Source: Candidatus Endomicrobiellum meruensis | GTDB taxonomy: Bacteria; Elusimicrobiota; Endomicrobiia; Endomicrobiales; Endomicrobiaceae | DNA: 64,000 nucleotides | Direction of reading: 5' to 3' | Assembly: GCA_031282625.1 (NCBI GenBank) | Contig: JAITDI010000017.1 | Span: 24,642 to 88,641 of the forward strand | In this document: piece after piece, positions 26,031 through 35,088 of the stretch | Layout of the letters: each line of letters opens with the position of its first letter | Position numbering within the stretch: position 1 is the first letter of the stretch | Program-made: the position numbers and the translations under genes | The notes under the pieces: model-generated | What the model was told of the DNA's origin: nothing | Seen by the model: the letters and a program-made list of their open reading frames with translations, nothing else | Database searches by the model: none

Positions 26031-27485
26031 ATGAACAGCAAAAATCAGGAAATAGGTTTAAAAAAAGAAGTATTAGAAAAAATAATAAAAGCGTTCTTCT
26101 CAGATAATTTTGAAGAGACTACTCGTCGTATCCCTTTGAGCATGCGTCCTAAGGGATACGAGGTTCTTTATAGGTGCTGTATTTATAAAGAAAGGGCAAT
26201 TTTAAGAGATAGAGTTATAGCAGGGCTTGGATTCTCTATTGAAGATGACGATGAAGCAATTGATTTGTCTAAATATGCAAAAAAAGCACTTGAACGCGAA
26301 CATCTTGACGACAAGCCCCTTACTCTTATTGAAACGGCGTGCCAAGGTTGTGTTCCTAACAGAATTTATGTTACGGACGTATGCCAAGGATGCGTGGCAA
26401 GGCCATGTGAAGCTACATGCAAATTTGGTGCTGTAAGCATTGTAAATGGCAGGTCTAAGATAGATCCCGCTAAATGTAAAAACTGTAAAATGTGCATACC
26501 AGCGTGTCCCTATAACGCTATAGTGAAAATAGCGGTTCCTTGCGAGGACTCTTGTCCTGTAGATGCTATCAAAAAGAACGAAAATGGCACAGCTAAAATA
26601 GATTACAATGTTTGTATATCCTGCGGTAAATGCATGATGGCATGTCCTTTTGGAGCCGTTAACGAGAAAAGTCAAATAGTTGATGTTTTGAAAAATATTA
26701 AGATTGACAGGAAAGTTGTCGCTATGGTTGCGCCGTCTATTGTAGGTCAGTTTCAAGGTTCAGTGTATCAGTTAAAAGCGGCTTTGAAAAAGGCAGGCTT
26801 TTACGATGCATACGAAGTTGCCGAAGGAGCCGATATTACTACTAGAAACGAAGCTCTTGAATTTGTGGAACGCATGGAATCTGGCGAATCTTTTATGACG
26901 ACCTCATGCTGCACTGGTTATAATCAGTTTATAAAAAAGCATCTGCCCGAAGTAAAAGAGTTTGTGTCAACTACAAAAACGCCTATGTATTATATAGCTC
27001 AAAAAGTTAAAGCTGAACACCCAGAATACGTTACTGTTTTTATAAGTCCTTGCGTTGCAAAAAAAAGCGAAGCCTGTGATAATGAAAATGTTAATTACGT
27101 TATAAATTATGAAGAACTTGCAGCTTTGTTTTCAGCTAAAGGTATTAAAGTTCAAGATTGCGTTGAAGAGAAATTTGAGATTGAAAGCTCAAAGCAGGGA
27201 CGAAATTTCGGAGTTACAGGCGGAGTTGCAGGAGCTGTGGCAAAACTTTTAGAAGATAAAAAAGATTTTGCAAAACCTTACGTTATTAATGGCTTAAATA
27301 AAGAAACAATAAAGCATTTAAAGAAGATGGTTAAAGATAAAAAATGTCTTGAAGGCAATTTAGTGGAAGTAATGGGCTGCGAAGGCGGTTGTATAGGTGG
27401 AAATGCCACTATTTGTGCCCCTAGAATAGTTCAAAAAGCTATAAAGACATTGTACGATCAAAGCAAAGATATAGAAAAAAAGTAA
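26031..27485 (+). CDS. [FeFe]-hydrogenase, group B-like monomeric
   Basis: The 484-residue protein has an N-terminal domain of about 100 residues, a Cys-rich region with ferredoxin-type clusters (CKNCKMCIPACPYNA and CISCGKCMMACPFGA, plus extra Cys at 105-135), and a C-terminal H-cluster domain. The H-cluster motifs are P1 TSCCTGY near residue 298, P2 ISPCVAKKSEA near 343 and P3 EVMGCEGGCIGG near 453. The Cys used for proton transfer in TSCC is kept, while the Pro usual in group A enzymes is Thr, so a group B or sensory-type enzyme is likelier than the classical Clostridium CpI type. Direction (H2 evolution, uptake or sensing) is not decidable. Maturases HydEFG are not in the window. A strong terminator follows. 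Confidence 0.88.
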   Translation: MNSKNQEIGLKKEVLEKIIKAFFSDNFEETTRRIPLSMRPKGYEVLYRCCIYKERAILRDRVIAGLGFSIEDDDEAIDLSKYAKKALEREHLDDKPLTLIETACQGCVPNRIYVTDVCQGCVARPCEATCKFGAVSIVNGRSKIDPAKCKNCKMCIPACPYNAIVKIAVPCEDSCPVDAIKKNENGTAKIDYNVCISCGKCMMACPFGAVNEKSQIVDVLKNIKIDRKVVAMVAPSIVGQFQGSVYQLKAALKKAGFYDAYEVAEGADITTRNEALEFVERMESGESFMTTSCCTGYNQFIKKHLPEVKEFVSTTKTPMYYIAQKVKAEHPEYVTVFISPCVAKKSEACDNENVNYVINYEELAALFSAKGIKVQDCVEEKFEIESSKQGRNFGVTGGVAGAVAKLLEDKKDFAKPYVINGLNKETIKHLKKMVKDKKCLEGNLVEVMGCEGGCIGGNATICAPRIVQKAIKTLYDQSKDIEKK

Positions 27486-27497
27486 TTTCTATTTTAT

Positions 27498-27528
27498 AAA
27501 GCCACGCAGAAAACTGCGTGGCTTTTTT
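27498..27528 (+). terminator. Strong rho-independent terminator after the hydrogenase gene
   Basis: A 9-bp GC-rich stem GCCACGCAG / CTGCGTGGC (27501-27522) with an AAAA loop, flanked by AAA and followed by TTTTTT. It closes the adhE-hydrogenase transcript. Confidence 0.93.
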
Positions 27529-27601
27529 CTGTAAATTCTGAGTTTCATCAAATAGCAAAAAGTCAGGATATTGTATAGTTGATAAAATAAAAGGTGAACA
27601 T

Positions 27602-28582
27602 ATGTCTAAAATTTTACTTACAGGGGCGAACGGATTTGTTGGAAGCCATATTGCCGAGGCATTAATAGAAGCTAATCATAAAGTTACATGTACTATAAGG
27701 CAAACGTCAAATTTAAAGTGGATTGAAGATCTCCCTCTTGAATACAAATACGGCGATTTAGGCAATAAAAAATTCTTACAAGAAATTGTAGAAGATGTAG
27801 ATGTTGTTATACATTGCGCAGGAGTTGTCCGCGCTATGACTAAAGAAGATTATTTTAAAGAGAATATAGAAAATACAAAAAGTCTTTGCGAAGCGATTTT
27901 AAGAAATAATTCTAATTTAAAAAAGTTTGTTTTTATTTCTTCGCAAGCTGCAATGGGAGCATCACCTATAGGAATTATCAGGAAAGTTACAGATGTTCCA
28001 GAACCTGTTTCTGACTATGGTTTAAGCAAAATAGAAACAGAGAAAGCCGTAAGAGAAGTGCTTTATGGAAAAGTTCCATACACTATTTTTCGTCCTGCAA
28101 GTATTTATGGTCCTAGAGACAACGATATATTTATATTTTTTAATCTAATACATAAGCATTTAAGACCTGTAACTACTAAGAAAAGATTTTTACAGTTAGT
28201 TTATGTTAAAGATGTTGCAAAGTCTGTATTGTTATGTCTTGAAAATAGAAAAAGTGACAATAATACTTATTATCTTGCAAATTCTTCCACTTATACTTGG
28301 GCAGAGATTGGAAAAATTATTTCATATTCAGTTGGCGTTAAGTCTTTTCCATTATTGACTCCCGACTTCGCTTTTAAAACGGCGGGATTTATTATGGAAG
28401 TTATTTCAAGATTAACAGGAAAGCCAGCAGTGTTAAACAAACAGAAAATTACAGAGATGCTTCAAGATTCTTGGGTTGCCGATACTTTTCCCGTTGAAAC
28501 CGACTTAAACATCAAATTTAGCAACCTTGAAGTTGCATCTCAAATTACGTATAATTGGTATTTGGAAAATGGTTGGTTTTAA
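27602..28582 (+). CDS. Extended SDR NAD(P)-dependent epimerase/dehydratase, CerR-like candidate
   Basis: A 326-residue extended short-chain dehydrogenase with the cofactor motif TGANGFVGSHIAEAL (6-20), the active-site YGLSK (Tyr-x-x-x-Lys) near residue 140 and RPASIYGPRDND near 160. Sequence alone would allow a sugar epimerase, dihydroflavonol reductase-like or 3-beta-HSD-like role. Its position 26 bases before a serine palmitoyltransferase-type gene, with a GNAT-like gene next, matches the gene set of bacterial ceramide synthesis in Caulobacter, where an extended SDR (CerR) reduces the 3-oxo group. An AAAAGGTG ribosome-binding site precedes the ATG. The function is inferred from this context. 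Confidence 0.75.
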   Translation: MSKILLTGANGFVGSHIAEALIEANHKVTCTIRQTSNLKWIEDLPLEYKYGDLGNKKFLQEIVEDVDVVIHCAGVVRAMTKEDYFKENIENTKSLCEAILRNNSNLKKFVFISSQAAMGASPIGIIRKVTDVPEPVSDYGLSKIETEKAVREVLYGKVPYTIFRPASIYGPRDNDIFIFFNLIHKHLRPVTTKKRFLQLVYVKDVAKSVLLCLENRKSDNNTYYLANSSTYTWAEIGKIISYSVGVKSFPLLTPDFAFKTAGFIMEVISRLTGKPAVLNKQKITEMLQDSWVADTFPVETDLNIKFSNLEVASQITYNWYLENGWF

Positions 28583-28608
28583 ATATAAAAATGTAAGTAA
28601 GGAGTTCC

Positions 28609-29799
28609 GTGATGAGCGCAGACGTTTTTGAGAAATGTTTTGGATTCCATGCTGTTGATGATTTGAAACAAACTGGTTTTTATCCTTATTTTCATAGAGT
28701 TGAGTCCGAGCAAGGACCTGAAATTATAGTTGACGGCAGTAAAAAAATAGTCGTTTGTTCAAATAATTATCTTGGACTTGCAAATCATCCTAAAGTTATA
28801 GAATCTTCAATTCTTGCTGCAAAGAACTACGGAACATCTTGCACTGGATCAAGATTTCTCAATGGAACAAATGATCTGCATGAGAAAGTTGAAAGAAAAT
28901 TCGCCAAATTCGTTGGTAAAGAAGACGCTATTCTTTTTACTACAGGACATCATTCAAATTTAGGCGCAATTTCATGCCTTGTAGGCAAAAGCGAGGTTGT
29001 AGTTACGGACAGATTAGACCACGCTTCTATCATAGACGGTTGCCGTTTGTCTTTTGGAGAAATGGTAAGATTTAGACACAATGATATGAAAGACTTAAAA
29101 AGACAACTTGCTAGATACAAAGGCAAAGGCATATTGATTGTTGTTGACGGCGTCTTTAGTATGGAAGGCGATATTACAAACTTACCTGAAATTTCTAAAC
29201 TTGCAAAAAAATACGGAGCTAGGCTTTTTGTTGATGAAGCCCACTCTTTAGGAGTTTTGGGCGAAAAAGGCACTGGAACCGGAGAATATTTTAACATGCA
29301 GGACGACGTTGACGTTGTTATGGCGACAGCTTCCAAATCTTTGGCTTCAATTGGCGGATTCATAGCAAGCAATTCAAAGGTTATAAATTACATTAAACAT
29401 AATGCAAGAAGCATGATTTTTACTGCAAGCCTTCCTCCGGCGTGTGTGGGAGCTATTGATGCGGCGTTAGACTTGATTGTTGCTGAGCCTGAGAGAAGAG
29501 CGAAATTGATGCAGATGGCAAGTAAAATGAAAAAAGAATTTAAGGCTATGGGTTATAATGTTAATAATTCTCAATCGCCAATTATACCTTTAACTGTTGG
29601 GAACGACTTGGTTGCTTTCAAAATGTGGCGAATGCTCTTTGATGAAGGCATATTTGCTTCTCCAGTTGTAACTCCTGCGGTTCCCGAAGGGCAATCAATA
29701 ATAAGAACAAGCTATATGTCAACGCATACTGATAACCACTTGGATTTTATATTAGATAAATTTAAAAAAGTTGGTAAACATCTTGGCGTAATAGCATAG
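28609..29799 (+). CDS. PLP-dependent alpha-oxoamine synthase, serine palmitoyltransferase-type
   Basis: A 396-residue fold-type I PLP enzyme that condenses an amino acid with an acyl thioester. The family includes KBL (threonine pathway), BioF (biotin), HemA and serine palmitoyltransferase (SPT). The N-terminal YPYFHRVESEQGPEIIVDG and NNYLGLANHPKV, the DEAHSLGVLG motif near residue 203, and especially the PLP-lysine context TASKSLASIGGFIASN near 245 resemble SPT; KBL and BioF typically have GTxGKAxG-like sequences there. SPT makes 3-ketosphinganine from serine and acyl-CoA or acyl-ACP. No biotin or threonine genes are nearby, while SDR and GNAT partners are. A strong AAGGAG ribosome-binding site is present. 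Confidence 0.82.
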   Translation: MMSADVFEKCFGFHAVDDLKQTGFYPYFHRVESEQGPEIIVDGSKKIVVCSNNYLGLANHPKVIESSILAAKNYGTSCTGSRFLNGTNDLHEKVERKFAKFVGKEDAILFTTGHHSNLGAISCLVGKSEVVVTDRLDHASIIDGCRLSFGEMVRFRHNDMKDLKRQLARYKGKGILIVVDGVFSMEGDITNLPEISKLAKKYGARLFVDEAHSLGVLGEKGTGTGEYFNMQDDVDVVMATASKSLASIGGFIASNSKVINYIKHNARSMIFTASLPPACVGAIDAALDLIVAEPERRAKLMQMASKMKKEFKAMGYNVNNSQSPIIPLTVGNDLVAFKMWRMLFDEGIFASPVVTPAVPEGQSIIRTSYMSTHTDNHLDFILDKFKKVGKHLGVIA

Positions 29800-29819
29800 T
29801 TTTTTTAGGAAATATATAA

Positions 29820-30932
29820 ATGATAATAGTGAAAGCTGGCAACAAAGATCAAATAAAGCAGTTTATTAAATTTCCTTGGAAAATTTATTCAAAAAGTAGT
29901 AAGTGGGTTCCTCCATTAATTTGCGATGTGAAAAGGGTTATTTCTGAAAATAAAAATCCTTTTTGGCTGCATGCGGGAAAGCAATTATTTTTGGCTTATG
30001 ACGGCAACAATAATGTTATAGGTAGAATTGCGGCGATAATAGATTATAATTATATATCTTTTCAAGACGATAAATGCGGTTTCTTCGGTTTTTTTGAATG
30101 TATTAACGACGTTCAGACTGCCAAGTCTCTTTTTTGTTCGGCTCAAGAATGGTTAAATGAACAAGGTATCAAAAAAATGATCGGTCCTATGAATCCCTCT
30201 ACAAATGACGAATGTGGTTTTTTGTTAGAAGGTTTTGATATTCCTCCAAGCTTTATGATGCCTTATAGTCCTAAGTATTACTTGAACCTTGCCGAACAGT
30301 CTGGTCTTAAAAAAGTAAAAGAATTGTACGCTTACAATATGGACGTTTCTGCGGATTCTAGAATTAAAAGGCTTGAACGTGTTGTTGAAATGGCTAGAAA
30401 AAAGCTTACAGGTTTAAAAATTAGGACTGTTCGGAAAGATTCTTACGAAGAAGATTTAAAAGCTGTTATCTCAATATACAACAGGGCTTGGGAGAAGAAT
30501 TGGGGATTTGTTCCTTGGAGCGATGAAGAATTTGCTTCTATAGCTTCAAAGTTGAAAATGATTATAGATCCCGATATGATAATAATTGCAAGCATAGGGG
30601 AAGAGCCTGTCGGAATGCTTATTTCTTTGCCTGATTATAATCAAGTATTGAAGAAGCTTAACGGAAAGCTTTTTCCTTTTGGAATTTTTAAATTTTTACA
30701 TTATAGAAGAAAAATTGATGCCTTGAGGCTTATGGTTATGGGAGTTGTAAAAGAGTACAGACACAAAGGCATAGAAGCAATTATGTATGAAAAAGGTTTA
30801 AAAAACGCATTGAGAATAGGATACAAACATTGCGAACTTTCGTGGGTTCTTGACGACAACATAATGACGCAGCGCACGGCAGAAATGATGAGCGGCAGAA
30901 TTTATAAGAAGTACGCTCTGTATGGCAGTTAG
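29820..30932 (+). CDS. GNAT-like N-acyltransferase, candidate bacterial ceramide synthase
   Basis: A 370-residue protein with an acyl-N-acyltransferase (GNAT) look: an N-terminal FPWKIYSKSSKWVPPL segment, the signature GPMNPSTNDECGFLLEGF near residue 122, and a second half with IASIGEEPVGMLISLPD and GVVKEYRHKGIEAIMYEKG (the usual acyl-CoA loop region). Proteins of this type are often left as hypothetical N-acetyltransferases. In Caulobacter the bacterial ceramide synthase bCerS belongs to the GNAT superfamily and works with SPT and CerR. Here the same three enzyme classes lie adjacent with gaps of 26 and 20 bases. I therefore propose N-acylation of a sphinganine-like amine; this is inference. 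Confidence 0.65.
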   Translation: MIIVKAGNKDQIKQFIKFPWKIYSKSSKWVPPLICDVKRVISENKNPFWLHAGKQLFLAYDGNNNVIGRIAAIIDYNYISFQDDKCGFFGFFECINDVQTAKSLFCSAQEWLNEQGIKKMIGPMNPSTNDECGFLLEGFDIPPSFMMPYSPKYYLNLAEQSGLKKVKELYAYNMDVSADSRIKRLERVVEMARKKLTGLKIRTVRKDSYEEDLKAVISIYNRAWEKNWGFVPWSDEEFASIASKLKMIIDPDMIIIASIGEEPVGMLISLPDYNQVLKKLNGKLFPFGIFKFLHYRRKIDALRLMVMGVVKEYRHKGIEAIMYEKGLKNALRIGYKHCELSWVLDDNIMTQRTAEMMSGRIYKKYALYGS

Positions 30933-31015
30933 CAGGCTAGTTTTGCTTTTTTCCGAAGATAAGACAAGATATTCGCAATAAGGTCTGAAATTTTGTAAAG
31001 TCGGAGGAACAGTAA

Positions 31016-31378
31016 ATGGTTATAAGAAAAAAAGCAGCTGAAAAGAAAAGCGTTAAGAAAAAAATTATTAAATCTGTGTCTAAAAAAAATTCTGTAGATG
31101 AAGTCCTATCAAGTTCATACATAGTTATAGATTACCCAAACGAAGCGGAAATAATTAACGGGTTGCACTATGCATTGCGTATAGGAGCGTCTAATGACGG
31201 ATACGTTGAAATTTCATTTAATGACGGCGAATGGCTTCCATGCAGATTCGGTAGCGGATATTGGTGGTTTGATTGGACGGATTTCGCACAGGGACACCAT
31301 TCCTTGTCAGCAAGACTTGTAAACCATCACGGAAAGATTATAGCAGAGTCTAACAAGAGGAAATGTAAAGTATGCTAA
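31016..31378 (+). CDS. Hypothetical protein, Lys-rich N-terminus and Ig-like C-terminal domain
   Basis: A 120-residue protein. Residues 1-30 are very Lys-rich and likely disordered. Residues 35-115 look like a small beta-sandwich (IDYPNEAEIINGLHYALRIG, WWFDWTDFAQGHHSLSARLV), as in short bacterial Ig-like or Y_Y_Y-type modules. No signal peptide is visible, so it is probably cytoplasmic. CGGAGGA gives a strong ribosome-binding site. The stop overlaps the next gene by 7 bases, and that gene overlaps smc by one base, so the three are cotranscribed. The function is unknown. Confidence 0.65.
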   Translation: MVIRKKAAEKKSVKKKIIKSVSKKNSVDEVLSSSYIVIDYPNEAEIINGLHYALRIGASNDGYVEISFNDGEWLPCRFGSGYWWFDWTDFAQGHHSLSARLVNHHGKIIAESNKRKCKVC

Positions 31379-31593
31379 AGGAAAGAAATATTTTTTTTGA
31401 AAGTTTAGGAAAAGCATGTTTGTTTTTTGCAGTATTATGCTCAGCATTTGTTTTCGCAAGAACTTTTTTGCAAAACGATGATAAAACTTCAAAGAATTAC
31501 GTAAAAAGATTAAGAAAATCTTATGAAGGACTCTCCCCTGAAGATTATTGTGAAAACGGAAGCACAAAAATTAAAACTCACAGGGAATTTTAA
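31372..31593 (+). CDS. Small single-pass membrane or secreted protein upstream of smc
   Basis: A 73-residue protein with one hydrophobic segment (residues about 14-30, ACLFFAVLCSAFVFA) followed by a charged tail (KTSKNYVKRLRKSYEGLSPE). The segment may be a signal peptide cleaved after FA, or an N-terminal anchor. It overlaps the preceding gene by 7 bases and its stop shares a base with the smc start (TAATG), indicating translational coupling. No family is recognised. Confidence 0.6.
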   Translation: MLKERNIFFESLGKACLFFAVLCSAFVFARTFLQNDDKTSKNYVKRLRKSYEGLSPEDYCENGSTKIKTHREF

Positions 31594-34500
31594 TGTATTT
31601 AAAGAAAGTAGAAGTTTGCGGTTTCAAGTCATTTGCCGATAAAACAGTATTGAATTTTGAACAAGGCATTTCTGGAATTATAGGACCTAATGGATGTGGC
31701 AAGTCTAATATATCGGATTCTATTCGTTGGTGTCTCGGAGAACAGAGATCCAAATCTATGAGAAGTTCCAACATGCAGGAAGTTATATTTGGAGGAACTC
31801 AGACTAGAACGACTACGGGAATGGCGGAAGTTTCTCTTACCTTTGACAATTCTCAAAATATTTTGCCTATTGATTATTCTGAAGTTACTATTACGAGAAG
31901 ATTATTTAGGAGTGGTGAGAGCGAATATTTTATCAATAAGACTCAGTGTAGACTTAAAGATATAAGGGACATGTTTTTGGACACAGGTATAGGTTCCGAC
32001 GGATATTCTATAATTGAGCAGGGTAAGGTGGACTTTTTAACTACTGCAAAACCTGAAGATAGAAGAGAATTATTTGAAGAAGCAGCAGGAATTTCCAAAT
32101 ATAAAGTAAGAAGAGAAGAAACGCTAAGAAGGCTTGAGAAAATAGATGCGGATATGTCACGCTTGTCAGATGCTTTGGCTATACACAAGCAGCAGATAAC
32201 CGCATTAGACATAGCTGCTAAAAAAGCAAAGCAATATAAGAAGTATCAAGAAGAGCTTGCAAATTATGAAATGGCTTCTTTAGTCCAGCATATATCTTAC
32301 AGCAATAATGAAATAGCAAAAATAAAAACAGAGCTTGACCCTAAAATAAAAGAATTTGAATCTACAAATACTTCAATGTCTCAGCTTGACACTGAAATAC
32401 AGGAAATTCGTTTGTCTTTAGATGAAAAGAACGAGTCGTATGTAAGCGTAAACAAGGATTTAAGTGAAATAAAAATGCAGATAGGTGTGGTAGATCAAAT
32501 AATTCAACATGCCATGCAAAGAGAAGGCGAAATAAAGTCTGAAAAAGAAAGTCTTGAGCAAGAGTTAGTTGTAAATAGAGAAAAAGTTATACAGATGGAA
32601 GAACAGCTCAAAACTTTAAATTCAGACGACGGAACTTTATCTGACGATTTAGTTAAATATGAAGCTGACTACAGAGAAAAAGAGCGGCAATATAATTTAA
32701 TAAAAAGCAGATTATCTGAATTAGAGGTGAGAGAAAATGAAATAAGAGAAAAACTCTCACGGTTTGAGTCTGAAAAAGAGCAGCAGCATAATTTAAAATC
32801 CGAACTTTCTGAAAGTAGAATACATCTTGGCGCAGAAGTAGATTCTTTACAAAGAATAATTTCAAGGCTTGAAAACGACGTTGAGCCTACTCGTCAAGAA
32901 ATAGTTACCATAGAAATTGAGCTTGAGTCGGCAAACGCGTCAATTGATTCTTTTGAAACAAAAAGAGAAGAGATAAATAAAATTATTTTAGAGAATGAAG
33001 AGAAACGTAAATCGTTAGAAAATATTCTTCTGAAGTACAAAGAATCTTTGGCGTCAAATGAGTCTCGCGTATCTACGCTTAAGGAATTTGACCAGCAAGA
33101 TCCCGTGAGGTCATCAATAAGAGCTGTTCTAAGTTTGGGCAATTTAGCAAGAGGACCTGTAAGCAGCATTATTGACGCTGATGAAGATAAGCAGGAATTG
33201 GTGGCTTCTGCTCTTGGCGAAAGGTTAAATTATTTGGTTTGCGATACAACTGAAAAAGCAGATCAGGCTATTAAATTTTTGGAAGAAAATGGTTTAAGCC
33301 GTCTTTCATTTATTGTTGCCGATAAAATTTCAGATTCAGTCCAAAATTCTGCAATAGGTTTGCCTCAGGGCTATACCGAGCTTATAAAATTTTTAAGATA
33401 TAATTCTTTTGATGAGAAGATAATTCGCTATGTTTGTTCTGGTGCTTTAGTTTCTGGAAATAAGATTTATGGAAACGTTGTTGTTTCAGGCGGAGGAAAA
33501 ATATCTTTTGAAAAACCTGTATTAATTGAGGAGCAAATAAAAAATCTTCAAAATAAATCGGAAGAATTAAAGCTGAATATTTCTACTGTGCAATCTGAAA
33601 TTGAACGGATATCTGAAAATCAAATCAATTTGCGACTAGAAAAAGAAAGACTAGGTTTTGACGCTATTAAAGCGAAGACTCAAATAGAAGGTAAACGCAG
33701 CCAAATAGAAGAAAAGAAAAACGATATAAAAAGCATCACTGAAGAAATAAATAAGCACAAAGAAGAAATAAGCTCAAAAACAACGGAATTGAACTCCTTT
33801 AACGAAAAAATATCTGTTTTTGAAATAAAACTTTCTGAATATGAAGACGAAGAAAATAGGCTTTACGAAGAGTTGAAAATTATAGAAAACGATACGTTTG
33901 CAGCTAAAAAAGAAGAGGATACCTCAGCTCCGCTGATGATGGAAGCAAGGAGTGTTTGGGATAAAAAAGCCGCGGAATTTGAAAATAAGCGTCAAGGGCA
34001 GCAATATTTGTTGGACAATATTGCAAATATAAAAAAACAGATAGAATACGCTAAAAGCAAGATTGTTGAAAGCGATGAGAAACTTTCCGAACTTCTTACT
34101 TCTCAAGAAACTGAGACAGTTAAAATTCAGCAATTATATGAAAGTCAAGCTCAAAAAGAAGCTGAAATACAGCATTCTTTAATCGACAGAGAGAGTCTGC
34201 AAGATATATTAGATTCAAAGACTAATGAATGGCACGATTTGCGTGGTAAGGTTGATGAGTTAAATAACGAAGTCAACGCGATGCAGGTAGATTTAAAAAA
34301 TTTTGAATATCAAAAAAATGACTTGAAGAAGAGGCTTGCTGAAACATATAGCAAGACCTATGAAGAAATCAAAAACGATTTTGACGGCATAGAAGTAAAT
34401 AATGAAGAAATTACAAAAATAAAGAGAAAGATGGAATCTCTCGGATCTGTTAATCTTGCCGCTCAGGAAGAATACGATGTTTTGGAACAGAGGTATAACT

Positions 34501-35069
34501 TCCTTTTGGCTCAACAGCAAGATTTGTTAAAAGCAAAAGATGATTTGTTTGAAGTTATAAAGAAAATAAATCAATCAACGATAGAGAATTTTAAAAAGAC
34601 TTTTGATATTGTAAGAGATAATTTTAAAACCCTTTACAGAAAGTTATTTGGTGGCGGCGAAGCGGATTTAATGCTTAGTGACGAAAACAATTTGCTTGAA
34701 AGTGGTGTGGATATTTACGCTCAGCCTCCGGGGAAAAAATTGCAGAATATTTCTCTTTGCTCTGGAGGAGAAAAAGCTTTAACGGCTGTAGCTCTGTTAT
34801 TTGCATTTTTTATGGTTAAGCCGTCTCCATTTTGTATTTTAGATGAGGTAGATGCTCCTTTAGATGATGCAAATGTGGGTAGATATAATTCTATGATTAG
34901 AGAATTTTCGTCAAAGACGCAGTTTTTGGTTGTAACGCATAACAAGCGCACAATGGAAATGGCGGACGTTCTTTATGGTGTGACAATGGAAGAGTACGGT
35001 ATTTCAAAAATAATCTCAGTAAAGATGAACAAGCAAGACAAAGTTGACTCTACAATTCAAGAAGCATAA
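31593..35069 (+). CDS. smc: Chromosome segregation ATPase SMC
   Basis: SMC dimers with ScpAB entrap and compact the chromosome. The 1158-residue protein has the N-terminal ATPase lobe (YLKKVEVCGFKSFADKT, Walker A GPNGCGKSN at about 32-40), a long coiled coil (about 170-500), a hinge (about 505-640, with GLPQGYTELI), a second coiled coil (640-1000), and the C-terminal lobe with the ABC signature LCSGGEKALTAVALLFAF and Walker B FCILDEVDAPLDDANV. The end of the gene is followed closely by the DUF362 gene. scpA and scpB are not in view. Confidence 0.97.
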   Translation: MYLKKVEVCGFKSFADKTVLNFEQGISGIIGPNGCGKSNISDSIRWCLGEQRSKSMRSSNMQEVIFGGTQTRTTTGMAEVSLTFDNSQNILPIDYSEVTITRRLFRSGESEYFINKTQCRLKDIRDMFLDTGIGSDGYSIIEQGKVDFLTTAKPEDRRELFEEAAGISKYKVRREETLRRLEKIDADMSRLSDALAIHKQQITALDIAAKKAKQYKKYQEELANYEMASLVQHISYSNNEIAKIKTELDPKIKEFESTNTSMSQLDTEIQEIRLSLDEKNESYVSVNKDLSEIKMQIGVVDQIIQHAMQREGEIKSEKESLEQELVVNREKVIQMEEQLKTLNSDDGTLSDDLVKYEADYREKERQYNLIKSRLSELEVRENEIREKLSRFESEKEQQHNLKSELSESRIHLGAEVDSLQRIISRLENDVEPTRQEIVTIEIELESANASIDSFETKREEINKIILENEEKRKSLENILLKYKESLASNESRVSTLKEFDQQDPVRSSIRAVLSLGNLARGPVSSIIDADEDKQELVASALGERLNYLVCDTTEKADQAIKFLEENGLSRLSFIVADKISDSVQNSAIGLPQGYTELIKFLRYNSFDEKIIRYVCSGALVSGNKIYGNVVVSGGGKISFEKPVLIEEQIKNLQNKSEELKLNISTVQSEIERISENQINLRLEKERLGFDAIKAKTQIEGKRSQIEEKKNDIKSITEEINKHKEEISSKTTELNSFNEKISVFEIKLSEYEDEENRLYEELKIIENDTFAAKKEEDTSAPLMMEARSVWDKKAAEFENKRQGQQYLLDNIANIKKQIEYAKSKIVESDEKLSELLTSQETETVKIQQLYESQAQKEAEIQHSLIDRESLQDILDSKTNEWHDLRGKVDELNNEVNAMQVDLKNFEYQKNDLKKRLAETYSKTYEEIKNDFDGIEVNNEEITKIKRKMESLGSVNLAAQEEYDVLEQRYNFLLAQQQDLLKAKDDLFEVIKKINQSTIENFKKTFDIVRDNFKTLYRKLFGGGEADLMLSDENNLLESGVDIYAQPPGKKLQNISLCSGGEKALTAVALLFAFFMVKPSPFCILDEVDAPLDDANVGRYNSMIREFSSKTQFLVVTHNKRTMEMADVLYGVTMEEYGISKIISVKMNKQDKVDSTIQEA

Positions 35070-35088
35070 TAATTGGAAACATGATTTA

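Noticed and set aside
26202..26756. 184-codon minus-strand ORF opposite the hydrogenase gene
   Set aside because: It is a long shadow of a strongly conserved hydrogenase gene on the plus strand.
35044..35088. Upstream start of the DUF362 gene inside smc
   Set aside because: It would overlap smc and add an unrelated segment; ATG 35089 precedes the conserved start.
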